Positions 40,789-52,943 of a DNA stretch of 64,000 bases are shown here, one piece after another. The notes under the pieces were generated by a model, which saw only the letters and a program-made list of their open reading frames with translations, ran no database searches and was not told the origin of the DNA. A program made the translations under genes and the position numbers. Location of the stretch: NCBI GenBank assembly GCA_907165135.1, contig OU015569.1, positions 3,720,001-3,784,000 on the forward strand. Reading direction: 5' to 3'. Within the stretch, counting starts at the first letter, position 1; the number at the start of each line of letters is the position of its first letter. Origin of the DNA: Oikopleura dioica. Taxonomy: Eukaryota; Chordata; Appendicularia; Copelata; Oikopleuridae.

Positions 40789-43510
40789 ATGTCGAGCTTG
40801 AGGAGGCGGGGGTCACAGTCAGTCCCTGACGGGCCTGCTGCGGAGAGAGAGGACTCAGAAGAGAATGACACTGCCCCAGAGGAGCCAGCGAGGTATTTGT
40901 TGCACTTTAAAGGGCGTCTGCTTTCCAAAGTAGTTTACGACCAGCGGATGAGATCCTAAGTGATCCTTACTGATCATTTTCTCAGGCTAGAGATGTTTGG
41001 AATCAATATCGAGGATGTCACATATTTTTTTCTTCTTCTTGTTCCATTTGCGCTTTCATGGGCGATCGGATACTTCGGCTTCTCCTCGATCTTCATCGTT
41101 GCCATTACAGTGTTTGTTTACGTGATTTCCTTTTCCAAGCAGAAATACAATGACAGACACAGATATTTACAGCAGGTAAGATCAGAAAAACCACTGCCAA
41201 ACTTGACTAATAATAGCTTCTTGGTACCGCCAGCGCTGTGGCTGAGCTCTCAGATGTAGAGAAAACGAAAAAGCTAAACGAAGTACGGTCGCGAGGGATT
41301 CCCACTCGTCTCCTCTCAGACTCATTATTCAGTAACGACCAGGAGCGAGCCGAGTGGCTTAACGAAATAATTTACCAATTATGGCCGTTTATCTCACGCA
41401 TGATACACAAAATCCTGAAAGAAACCGTCGAGCCAACAGTTCGTGATTTGATTCCTCAGCTGAAAATCTCTTTCCAGAAAATTGACTTAGGGGATGTAGC
41501 CCCGCGAATTGTTGCGATCAAGGTATGTTTGTACATTTGATCGTTGGGATTATATAGTTTTTTAGGTCTATCCGCAGAGTGACGGCGGAGACAAGAATCG
41601 CATCGATTTCGACTGTCAGCTCGCTTGGGTTTCCAATGCTGAAATAAATGTTGGAATTCTCGGCAACCAAGCGAAGATAGAGCAACTTATGTTCTTTGGG
41701 AAGATGCGCGTTTCGTTGGCTCCATTAATGTCTGACGCGCCGTTAGTCGGTGCGATGTCGATCACTTTTTTGACTCAACCGGATATCGAGTATTCTCTCA
41801 GTGGACTCGCCAGCGTAGCCAACACTCCCGGAATCAAGTCGACTGTTCAACGAGCGATCGATGACTCCTTCGCGTCATTGCTAGTTATTCCCAAAAGAAT
41901 AAATATCGATATTGCCCCGAGTGAAGTTCATTTCCTTAATTTTCGACTGCCTGAAGGAATCATTCGCGTAACAGTGATTCAAGCGCGCGATTTGGAAAAC
42001 ACTGACAAGATCGTATTGAATTTCGGCAAGCCGGATCCTTATGCAATCGTCAAAATTGGTTCGGATGTGGGCCAGACCGATCACGTGGACGAAACTCTCG
42101 ATCCAGTTTGGCTGCACAAGTTCGGTGCCGAGAAAACAACATTTGACTTGTCAGTTTACGACTTGACGAGTCAAGAGGTATTAGTTGAACTTTGGGACAA
42201 AGACATTGACAAAGACGACTTCATGGGCGCAGTACGTGTTCCAGTCAACGACGTTTACCTCGAGTTCCAAAAGTAAATTTAAAAGTCTCGAAAGTCCGTA
42301 ACTACAGTCATTTAATAGCTACTTGCGTGCGCAGGAGAAGAAAGCACTAAAGGATGATGAAAATCTGACAGAGGATGAAAAAAGCGCGCAGGGATTCTTG
42401 GAGAAATGGTTTGAAGTTGGGGGAAAAGATAATGCGCAGGGAACGCTGAAGCTGAAGCTGTCGTGGCTTTCGTTCGCAAGTGATAGTGTTAAACAAAACA
42501 TTCCTCCATCTACACAGTTCAATCACTACTTCGTTGGCGTGTTCATTGATCGTCTGGTCCATTTACCTGATAAATACCGAGGTCGCCCGATTTACGTCGA
42601 AGTTGCTCTTCAATCAAAGAATGACAATAAGACGGAAAAACAAATAACTTACAATGGAACTGGTAAGGTTTTCATGACCCTTCTGTGAATAACCCACATT
42701 TAGCCCCGGACTGTTCTTTCGCGGAAGTTAAGTGGTTCTTTTGCAAAGATATCTACAATTACCATTTGACAGTAAGCGTAAAGCTAGCATTCAAGGATAA
42801 GGTCATTCCTGGCTACTGCTTCCGTATGCATCCGTGGAAACTTCTCCAAAACACTCGGTCGGATCATCCATGGTCCAAAAAGATCGAGCAAGCCGTCAAC
42901 ACTGAAAACGATGGAGATGAAAAGAACAAATTCAGACTATTCTACACTGTTGCTGTTCGCAAGCTGGATGGGCACGATGCCGCGTTTCGAGTTCCCAAGA
43001 TCGAGTCAAAGAAAGCGCCCAAGCATGGCCATATGCCTGCCATCAAGATTCCGTCTACAAGTAATGTATCTTCGGCGAATTCTATCGGCAGCTGCATGAC
43101 GCTCCAAGAACTTGGGTAAGGACCGCTTTTTTAATAGGAATAACTTTGAATGATATTCAGGGAACCATTGTGCCATTGCGAGCTTACATGGAGATACTCT
43201 CCAAACTCGCAGACAGTTGTGGTTGTCGTTCACAAAGTCAGTGAAATGTTCCCCGCAGGCGCAAAGATCAAGTGCCAGTGCGGAGATCGGGCAGCTGACA
43301 CTAAAAAGCACCCTAACATCGTCAACGACAAAGTAGAAATAAAGGTAAATAGCCTTTCAGTGCCTAAACTTAACTCGTTCTAAGAAATGTGCCGAGAATA
43401 CTGCTGGACGAATCGACATTCTGGTTCGAAAGGGAGGAAAGACACTCGCTCGAGGGCACGTTGACATAGACAACACTTTGCGTCAAAAAGTTGACCTCTA
43501 TAAACAGTAA
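40789..43510 (+). CDS. ESYT: Extended synaptotagmin (E-Syt), ER-plasma membrane tether
   Basis: Lipid-transfer tether anchored in the ER by a hydrophobic hairpin, binding the plasma membrane through C2 domains. The start MSSLRRRGSQSVPDGPAA precedes an acidic stretch. The hairpin is VTYFFLLLVPFALSWAIGYF / FIFIVAITVFVYVIS-type (about 41017-41135). The SMP domain starts EWLNEIIYQLWPFISRMIHK and includes DCQLAWVSNAEI and PLVGAMSITFLTQPDIEYSL (41240-41930). C2A: RVTVIQARDLENTD, DPYAIVKIG, ETLDPVW, VELWDKDIDKDDFMG, with the Asp ligands in place. Another C2-like repeat runs across about 42380-42830, and a last one across 43145-43500 (CHCELTWRYSPNSQTVVVVV) ends DLYKQ. Which vertebrate paralogue it matches best is unclear. 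Confidence 0.9.
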
Positions 43511-44087
43511 AATAAAAACTTGAACCTCACAGTTACAAGCCTGGCCGTGCCTAAATTGATTTTCTGTTACTATGAATCTATCTTTCCACTATCAATTAAG
43601 TACTCAATGATTCAATTATACACCTAAATGCATTCTTTCTTCAACTGCACTGTTTTAACTGATTTGCGCATCCCACCGAGAAATAAATTTGAATTCTTGT
43701 TCATGAATGTTTCATTCTAGTAGAGTTAATATTCTTGGAGTATGGAATGCTAACCGACTCCGGCTTATACACTGGATTTATATCTATCTTTCTACATGCG
43801 ACGTTTACTTTTGCGAACAATTTTAAGTAAAATCCGACTCTCTTGCATGACCTTATATGCCTTTTATCAATTTATTTATCTTAAAATTATTGATCTATTT
43901 TTTCGAGCATCTTTTGAAATCTTTATTTGTAAAAACCACTGCACAAACGGAGGAAAACGTAGCTTTGATATTTATTTTAGCCTCTATAGTTCAATTGTTC
44001 TTCTTTTGTACATAATTCAATCTCAAGATCTGAACTTGATGATTCCTATTTGAAACTTTCGTAATAAATTGAAAATGACAGATTAGA
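43511..44087. other. Intergenic between E-Syt and NSUN2
   Basis: AATAAA-like motifs directly after the E-Syt stop (TAAAATAAAAAC), then AT-rich sequence. A small AT-rich open frame at 43796-44053 looks spurious. Confidence 0.5.
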
Positions 44088-47000
44088 ATGGGGACAGGAC
44101 AAAAGTTCGGTGGCCGCAATCGCGGAAAGCATGGCAAGGGCAAGGAAGGAAAAAGACGTGAACGAACGAATAAGGACTACAAAGAAATCGTGATGAACAA
44201 CCCTCACTTCGAAGAGTACTACTCGAAGAACGGCACAGTGCCCAAAGATGAGCAAGTTGAGTTTTTTGATGCCCTGAGGAAGCCGCTGCCCCTCTCTTTC
44301 AGAGTTACGGGATCGACGAACCAGGCGAAAGAGCTTATTCAACAGATGGAATCAGCACATTTGAAGGACATCGAATCGCTTGTTCTTGACAATGGAAAGG
44401 TCGTTCAACCAGCTGAACCTTTACCATGGTATCCAAATCGCCTGGCTTGGAAAACGAATTTAAGTCGACAAGAGTTGCGCAAGTTTCCAAAATTATCCGG
44501 CTTTCATCAATGGATGATTGCCGAGGGCGAGTCGGGACATGTTACCCGTCAGGAGCTCGTTTCTATGATTCCGACTCTTCTTCTTGACATCAAGTCTCAC
44601 TGCGCAGTGCTAGACATGTGTGCTGCTCCAGGCTCGAAGACATCTCAGATCATTGAAGCTCTTCACGCCGATGCTCCAGAAGGCAAAGTTCCTAAAGGTT
44701 TTTGCGTGGCGAATGATGCCAATAATCGACGATGTTATATGCTTGTCCACCAAGCAAAGCGACTCAATAGTCCATGCTGCATGGTTGTTAATCACGACGC
44801 ACAAGTATGTAATTAAGACGCGTATGAAACTAATCTTAACTTAAGGGAATGCCAAATATGAAAGTGAAAAAAGACTCTGGAGACGGATTCGAATGGCTTC
44901 AATATGATAGAATCCTGGCGGACGTACCATGCTCTGGTGACGGAACGATGCGCAAAAACCCAGATGTTTGGACCACCTGGCGACCGAACAACACCCTTAA
45001 CTTGCATCCCATGCAATTCCGAATTGCTCAACGAGGTCTTGAGCTTTTGAAGGCATGATTCCTATCATAATAGCTCTTTGACCGTCTTTTTAGGTTGGAG
45101 GAAGAATGGTTTACTCTACTTGCTCGATGTCTCCTATTGAGGACGAAGCAGTCGTTTCGGCGCTTATTAAGAAATGTGAAGGCTCCATTCGCCTTGTGAA
45201 CATCGATGGGATGCTACCAGGATTGAAATATGAGAAAGGAGTGTCAACATGGCCCGTGTACTTCGACGGAAAGTTCCACACGGAGCCGAACGAAGAATCT
45301 AAAAAGGAACCCGACTCAGAAATATATTTTCGAAATCATCAATTTAAGAACGTATAGCAGGCGCATCTAAGTTTTCGTTTTTTGACAAATCGTGTCATCT
45401 TGCGCTTCTGTATTTTTGGAGAAAGTTGCACTTGCATGTAACTTTAATCGAATGTTTTTAGAGGACTTTAGTGGGGGTCATGTCAGCACCCGGGCTGACT
45501 CCCCAACTAAAAGCCTTCAATGAGGAGCTCGCCGGGATATGTTCGGAATCGCCCCCGATTTCGCGTTCGAAAATGAAAGTGGGTATCTTTTCATTAGTGC
45601 TTCTTCTCACAATTAAGGCGATTACAACGAGCGGAATGAAGGCGATAAAAATGTACAAGCATGTCGTGCAAAACGTAGAAAAATTTATATCAAAGTCAAA
45701 ACCTACGTACGTAAATAATAATTGACCTCGATCTCATTGAAGACATTTAGTTACAAAGTCACTGGTCTTTATGTGATAGATGCGCTTATACGAAAATCAC
45801 AAGCTGAATTTGGCCCAGACAAAGATGTTTATGCGAAGCGATTTCAAAAAGTAATGACTAATGAAACACATTAAAAAACTCCGTTATCATAGAATATGCT
45901 GATAACTTTTCAACATCTCGCGAAATCAGCAATATCGAATGAGGACAAAGAGAAATGCAAAAAGATAATTACTCTTTGGAGACGAGGAAAAACATACGAA
46001 GAGTCTTTGCTGGATGAATTAGATAGTATAATGCTTAAAAGCAGTAATTCAGTCAAATCGGTATGATTACCTCGTCAATTCAAATAATAAAGCTGGTGAC
46101 TAGGAATCCATTGCTAGCAAGAACGAACCGAATCCACCTGCTGACGACGCAGAGGTTCTTATATCGACGATTCTATCGAACCCAGAGTCTGAAATGGCCC
46201 AGAATCTCGCGAAAAGTAATTCACTCATTAATCACGTATTTACTATTTTCAGTGCTCGGTGGACCTCAGCAGGAGCAATTACAGCAAATATTGTCGAAAA
46301 TGAAAAATAATCAACCCGAAACCCAAACAGAGCCCATTCAAGATAAAAGTCCTCTTATTGACGAGGTAGATCGTAATAGTTGGCAGCAAGTACGAGTCTG
46401 TTCTTGGAAATTTCTGTTAAAAATATATTTCAGCCGCCGCCTCCACTTCCACCTTCTCATGGAAAATCGATACCTATCAGTACGATTCCTCCGCCAAACG
46501 ATTGGCATCAGCACCCTCCTCCGCCCCACCCATTATTGCCTCCGCCAGGAGCCTGGGAGCATCCTCCACCGCCCAGACTGCCCTCTCCCAGACATGATCG
46601 TGATCATAGGTTTCTTGTTTTGCTTGTTTAATATTATCATTATTTTCTAGTCGCGATAGAAGGCGTTCGCGATCCCCAAGAAGAGATTTCTCGCCAAGAC
46701 GAGATCGTTCGAGATCTCGAGATAGGGACAGCAGAAGAAGGAGAAGATCCAGAACTAGAAGTAGAAGTCGAGACAGAGATAGAAAACGCAGCAGAAGCAG
46801 AGATAGAGATCATCGTCGAGATAGATATCGTCGTCGTTCCAGGAGTAGGGAAAGACGCTCCAGTAGACGTGATGAGGTTGCTTCGTAAATCTCGTTTAAG
46901 CTTTTTAACTCATCGATTTCAGATTTCTAACAGAGAAAAAATGTGCCTACCAAGTACTAAAGAGGGAAAAGGCTGTGTTGCCTCACGTACGATTTGGATC

Positions 47001-50000
47001 GGAAATATTTCCAAGGTTGTTACCCTTTTTTTATATTTTTAAATTAGCTTTTCCAGGGTGACTGCACCGAAGAAAGCGTGAGAAATATGATTAAAAACGT
47101 GGATCGGGCTGATGACATAGAAGACATTACCGCTTTACACTCCAGAGGATGTGCTTATGTTGTGATGAAAACACGCGCTGCTGCTTTCAAGACTCTACAA
47201 AAACTAGCTTCGAAAAGAGGTCGCGAAGAAAAACGCAAAGTCGACTGGGCGATCAATTCTGGACTGAAAGACGCAGAGATGCAAGCATATTTTGACAAAG
47301 CAGAAGGTGCCGCCTTCATCGAGTACTCTAAGCTTCCAGAGGATATTGAGGTAACGCTGATATTGAGTCGTTCATCCTCTGATGTTGTATTGAGGTTCTC
47401 ATAAAGTGGGCTCGTGGTGGAGTTATCGACATAGAGAGTATGCCGGAAAAGGTCCAAGCAGCTATTGCGGTAAGTCACGAGAAAATAACTGTATTCTGGA
47501 TTTTTTAGGCAAAGGATCGGGAAAACTCTCAGTCAGTAGACATGGAGATGGACATGGACGAGAAAGGTAACATATTACAATACGAATCACTTTGAGGCAA
47601 ACTTTTCAGACCCCACAAGTCAAGTGGTGGGAAATGCCACGAACTTGCCGATGGTAGGTGGGATGCCCACTATGACTATTCCAATGGGAATGCCTATGCC
47701 TGGACAAATTCCTTCTGGCCAAATCCCGCTAGCAACTCCAATGGGGCAGCATCCGTTGCAAGGAACACCAATGATGATGGGCCATCAAGGCTTAATTCTG
47801 CCACAGGGGGGTGTGCTTCCGCAAGGAGCAGCCCCAAGGGCACCTATGATGGGATTCATTCCTCGCGAACGCTTTCCTGGCCCTGGAGGTTCGTCGCCCA
47901 TTACTTCGAAATATCTATTTTAATATATATTAGGTTTCGGCCCACGACCTCCTGGGGGTCCCGGTGGCATGCCGGATAATCATTGGAATGGACCGCCAGG
48001 CCACAGTATGGGCGGCCCTCGTCATAGAGGCGAGCGTTTCCAAAGCCCTCGTGGTAGATTTCCAGATGACCGTGGCTTTGACGGTGGGCGCGGAGGTCCT
48101 AGAGGCGGCCATGGATCATGGAATCGCGGCCCTCCGAGACAGAATTTCAACGATCGAGATCATCGAAGAGATCATCAAGGAGATCACCGACGCGATAACC
48201 GAGGAGATTGGTAAATGACTTAATTAAATTATACTTACTACTAGAATTAATTCACTTTAATAATATAGCCCGAAGATCTGGGGTCTGAATCTAATAATCC
48301 CACAATAAAACTAAAAGAAAAACGGCAAAAACGAGACAATTATCTTTATAGATTTGTGAATCTGTTTTTGGAAAATCGTTACGATGAATAATTTTAGGCC
48401 TGATAGATGGGGCAATGCCGGTGGGCATCAACGAGGAGATCGCCACAGAAATGACAGAAGTCCGAATAGAGATAGAGGTTTGATCTGATTACTTTTTCTT
48501 TTTGAAAATATTTTTTAGGATTCTCGAGACTTTCGCCAAATCCATCGCACGAGCATAATCCCTGGGGAGGAAGAAACACGAATGGACAAGGTTGGCAACC
48601 ACATGAAATTAAACAAGAGAAAAACAATGAACAACATACCAATAACGAAGAAAACGCGCAAACTAACGGATGGCAATCTAATGAACCTAAAGACGCTGCA
48701 GAGAAAACGCAACCAGTGCCAAGCGACGAAAGCAAAACAAATGAATCGAATCCACCGTTGCATATGATTAAGTCAGAAAGAACTGATCCAATTCAAACTG
48801 ATCCACCTAATGAGAGTGAAAATACAGCTAATACACCTATACATGATGAGCCAAATACTAATGGTGAGTTCCTATCCGCTCAGTCGGGTTTAGTTCTTTC
48901 TTAGATGCAACTTCCTCTGCAGCGGCGATCCAGCCTGTCAGCGGAGCCGCTGATCCAGGGCTGGAGAAATCTATTTATGATCCAGACTCACTGCTAAACT
49001 CGACAGTGAGCTCAGGTGTTGGTGAGGGCACAGGCGAGCCTTCAACAGCCGAGAGTACGGATGATAATCGTGCTCAATCCACTGCCATATCGTCGCCAGG
49101 GAATGAGTGAGTTTTCTGTCCACATTTATTCCTCATTTATCTATCCTCCTTTATTCAGTTAAACACTGTTGGCACTGCTCACCAAAAATATTGAAGAAAT
49201 TTACCGTGGCCATTGATCTTCTCGAAAATTAATAATAGCTCTGAAACTTTATTTCTCTTGTCTTTACAAGCATATTTTACTGAACCTTCTAAGAAAGTAT
49301 CTCTGCTCTCTCAGAATCTTATCAGGATCCAACTTGCTTTCCATCTTGTGAGACAATATCTCCAATAAAACTTTTAAGTAAATGATCTACTTCTTTTATT
49401 TTCCCCTATACTCCCTTATCATTATCTCAATTCATTTTTGGCCAATATGTATGCGTTTTTTCGCATCTCGCTATGCGGGTTGATTTTCCTATAATGATTT
49501 TTAATGAATATTTCTGAGTCGGGCACAGCATCACATTATAAAAGTACATTTATTTTTTTTTTATAAATGGTAACTAACAATTACAAGGACACAATGTTCC
49601 CTCCAGAGGGGGCAAAGGACATGAATTTGGACAGATGCATTCGTCTCCTTCCACACCACGGAGACACTGGAGGATTCTTTGTAGCTGTTCTCGAAAAGAC
49701 TGCTCCTCTCCCATGGCAAAGTGAACAGAAGGAATGCCCAGACCCGACGAAAGAGAAAAAAGATGGAGAGCCGCCGCGAAAAAAACCTAAAACCTGGCGT
49801 AAAGGCACATTCAACGAAGTAAGTTCTTTTCATGATAAACATTTTTAATTGTTTTTGTAGGACCCCTTCGTCTTCATGAAAGAAACGGACACCGAATTAG
49901 AACACGTCAAAGAGTTCTACAATCTTTCAGATGAGTTCCAAATGACGCAGGTTTTTAACCGACTCCGCGAAGATAAAAAGGAGACAAGCAAGTGCAGGAA

Positions 50001-50686
50001 CATCTTCTTCGTTACGAAGTATGTACTTGCGTCGATATATTCTGTTAGCCTTTCGTTAGGAAGCTGTCCGAAATTCTCAAGTACAACATCGAGACGATCA
50101 AATTCATCAACTCGGGTGTCCGTATTTTCGCCCGAACAGAAGGCAAAATGCAGGACGCATTATATCGGGTTACCCAAGATGGTATCGATATTATGCGATT
50201 CTTCTGCAGAAATCAAGTGACGACGATTGATCAGGTCGAAGACATGCGAGTTCTTCTCAGGTATATTCTATACTTGCTCTAAATATAACTGACTGTGACT
50301 TAGAGAAGAGACTCCTGACTTTAATCTATATTCGGACGCCGTCAAAGCGCAAATTTGGAAAGACACGAAGAATGGACCCTTTATAATCAATTATAAGCCA
50401 GCTGAAGGAGCTGGATTCTCTGTTTGCGGCTGGCGAGGAGACAAGAGTCTGCGACTCTACATAAATAAGCACGACAGGATTCATTTCTTGCACCTGATGG
50501 GAGAGCCTCTACCTGAATGGCTAAAGGTAAGTTTGAAAATCAGACTTCGGTTTCTGTAAATTTTAGCTCCAAACCAACACTAGAAGAGCGAGACATGAAG
50601 CGTCGAAGAATGAGGGCGAAGAAAAGGAAAATGGGAAGGAACAAGAAGGAGAAAATAAGAAAGAAGAAGAAAATGGAAAAAACTGA
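44088..50686 (+). CDS. NSUN2: tRNA/mRNA cytosine-C5 methyltransferase NSUN2, split by a 4.2-kb intron holding another gene
   Basis: SAM-dependent m5C methyltransferase of tRNA variable loops and other RNAs. The first part (44088-45350) has a Lys/Arg-rich start, YKEIVMNNPHFEEYY, PWYPNRLAWKTNLSRQELRK, the SAM motif LDMCAAPGSKTSQI, ADVPCSGDGTMRKNPD (motif IV Cys) and MVYSTCSMSPIEDEAVV (catalytic TCS). It stops after FRNHQFKN at GTATAG. The C-terminal half resumes at 49587 with DTMFPPEGAKDM then LDRCIRLLPHHGDTGGFFVA, EDPFVFM, SGVRIFART and FSVCGWRGDKSLRLYI, ending in a Lys/Glu tail. The two halves align end to end with vertebrate NSUN2, and both splice sites are phase 0 (donor 45351, acceptor AG at 49585-49586). 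The intron between them contains the whole SCAF4/8 gene. Confidence 0.92.
45480..49110 (+). CDS. SCAF4/SCAF8-like RNA polymerase II CTD-interacting RS protein, nested in an NSUN2 intron
   Basis: Binds the phosphorylated polymerase II tail and prevents early polyadenylation (family role). It starts MSAPGLTPQLKAFNEELAG and forms a CID: PPISRSKM, TSGMKAIKMYKHVVQNVEKF, YKVTGLYVIDALIRKSQAEF, MLITFQHLAKS. A Pro-rich linker (46435-46600) precedes an Arg/Ser repeat domain (46650-46880). The RRM has RTIWIGNIS, HSRGCAYVVMKTR and WAINSGLKDAEMQAYFDK, all with SCAF8-like spacing. Met/Pro/Gly-rich (47600-47930) and Arg/Gly/Asp-rich (47940-48480) stretches follow, then an acidic Asn/Thr-rich tail ending TAISSPGNE. 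The ATG is preceded by a TTTTTAG acceptor. It has the same strand as its host and lies wholly between NSUN2 exons. Confidence 0.88.
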
Positions 50687-50812
50687 ATAATTTTCATTAC
50701 ACCTTCTGCGGAAGAACCGAGTTTCATGCTCTCCAAACTCGACGAAAACATTGAAATACAGTGAAATGAGAAAATTTATTTTAGAAAATGGTTTGAATCT
50801 CACCCTGAAAGA

Positions 50813-52863
50813 ATGACTACCAACAAAAAACCCAAATTTAAAGAAAAAATCGTCGCCCTCTATGACTTCGTATTTGATAACAAAACCGAGAGAGAGAACT
50901 TCTGGAACGAGTTCTTTCTTATTCGGCCTAAAAAAGAACACTTGGTTGCAAAAATCAAAAGTCTAATCGAGCCCAAGTGCCTGCAGGCTCTCGTACAGCA
51001 TTCAGTGAAATTCTGTATTGAAGGAAACAAGTTTCAACGAGTCAATGCTCTCCAAACACTGGTAAGCCGATTCGTTTGCCTGAACGCAAACTTATGCATG
51101 TTCTGTAGTCTTGGATAGTCTTTGGTCTCGGTGAAAAGTTCACTCCTGATCATTGCTATGAGTTCTTGGACTACATGTTCGGCTTCGACAGAGCCGATGA
51201 AGAAATTTCCGAGTTATGTACAGCTGTTTTTGACCTGACCTCTGCAGAAAATAATCAGGCTGTGCGGATTTTAAGTATTGCTTTAGTCCTCACTTCTTGT
51301 AAGTTTTCTTTTCGAAATTTAAAACTTTAAAATGTTAGTAAGTAAGCGTGCGCAATCAGATGAAGAAAAACATTCTCGGCGAACGAATTCTGACTTCTTC
51401 TCGATTCGACGCCCAGAAAATGCTTCATATTTTTGAAACCATTTCGACAAAAGACGCCTTCGACTCTCTGCCTGTATCTCTCGGTTCCTTATGCATACAC
51501 ATGTTAGCCGTAATGCTGCGAATGGAGCGCCATCCAAAGCTGATCATGCAGCGAATGTCATGCCTTGACTCAGCACTTGCACTCGACGGACTTGGTTACG
51601 CCATCGAAAACGATCTTAGTGAAAAGATTAACGAAGCGATGCGTATTCCTCTCGAGACGCAAACTTCGAGCTGGTCGTCATTCATTTTGGGTAGCTCGGA
51701 ACCCGAGATGGTCAAAGTGGAAGTTGCTTCTGCGGCGCTAGTCACCCTTCTAACCATTGTTAAAGTAAGTAATTGCGCTAGGAAGCTATCTAACTTTCTT
51801 TCAGGTCAATCGTAACTTTATTCCTGTACTATGTCATTGGAGAGCGCGCGAAGAGTCTGCGCATGGGAGTCCACCGTTAGCTACCTTTCTCGAATATACC
51901 TCGCTCGTTCAACAAAACATGAAAATCGCGGAGCGCAAAGCCGCCACACGAATAGCCTTTATAACACTGTCAATCATTACCGAAGACCATTTCGCCAATT
52001 GTTTCCTGCACGACCAATCCGTTAAAGTATTTAAAAGGCGAGTTATCTTTTGTAGCATTCGAGTATTTAGTTTCGCCTGCGCCTGCACCGCGCGCCAAGC
52101 AGACACCGTGCAACAGGCAACGATGAAGCTTCGCCGAACACATTCGCCGCTTGGATACTGCACATTTGCTGCGAATTTCTCGTCTCTCATCTAATGAAGG
52201 ACTTTCCCCTCGATGTCCATCAAATGGCACTGGGCGTCATCCATCGACTGCTGATCTACCAAAAGCGTGCCAGGTCGCGACTCAACTTTGACTGGAAGCT
52301 TGTTTGGCAGAGCATCGTCCTTCTCCTTAAATTCGTTTGCTCAAATCAGAACTCGCTGAGCAGCCGCCATGCCGCCTCCCAAATTCAGAAACTAGTCAAA
52401 ACAGCACTCATTGTGATGAACATATTCATTTGCTGCGGAGACGAGATCTTCATGAGCACAGCTCATTACGATAAACTCTATTACGAGCTCATACGTGTGG
52501 CTTCCGTGTTCGACAAAGTCGAGCAATACGCTTTCTCGCAATCGCAGAAAACCAGTGAATTGAAAAACCTTGTATTCAACATTCGACAGATACAGTCTCA
52601 TTTTAACAAGATCCTAGTAAGCTCTCACACGCCTGAACAGATCCTAGATATTATAAAGGTATTTTATCTGTTTGGATGGTAGCAAAGAGGTTTTCTTCTA
52701 GGAAAATTACTCGTGTCTGAGTTTACGACTTCTGGACGGACTGGAAAATTTCGACAAGCTCAACCACGAGAATGTAATCGACGACATCGTTCCAGAGCTC
52801 ATGAGCAGCTGCAAAAGAATACTCCAATTCGACTCTATTGACTATAAAAGACTTTCCTCCTGA
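50813..52863 (+). CDS. ARMH3: Armadillo-like helical domain protein ARMH3 (C10orf76 family)
   Basis: Golgi-associated helical repeat protein that works with PI4KB and GBF1 in other animals. Matches to human ARMH3 run in order: NGLGYAIE-like LDGLGYAIENDLSEKINEA, VNRNFIPVLCHW, SIITEDHFANCFLHDQSVK, FRLRLHRAPSRHR, FLVSHLMKDFPLDV, WQSIVLLLKFVCSN, YDKLYYELIRVASVFDKV, LVFNIRQIQSHFN, TPEQILDIIKENY and a C-terminus ending DYKRLSS. The splice 52029-52072 (GTATTT...TTTAG, 44 bp) joins HDQSVK to FRLRLHR and restores a continuous frame. The start at 50813 follows a TTTTAG acceptor. It begins only about 126 bp after the NSUN2 stop, so the two may be co-transcribed. It ends 80 bp from the stop of the Kv gene on the other strand. 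Confidence 0.9.
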
Positions 52864-52943
52864 AGCCTCTTCATTTTGCCTTGCTGCTACGCGCCGGTGA
52901 TATATTTAATAAAGTACTAGATATTTAAATAAGTGAAATCACT

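Noticed and set aside
43796-44053. 85-codon AT-rich frame before NSUN2
   Set aside because: Composition follows base content (Phe, Ile, Tyr, Leu); no other support.
51909-52230. Overlapping + and - frames in ARMH3 suggesting a nested gene
   Set aside because: A canonical 44-bp intron at 52029-52072 restores a continuous ARMH3 frame matching the vertebrate protein, leaving the alternatives unexplained by homology.
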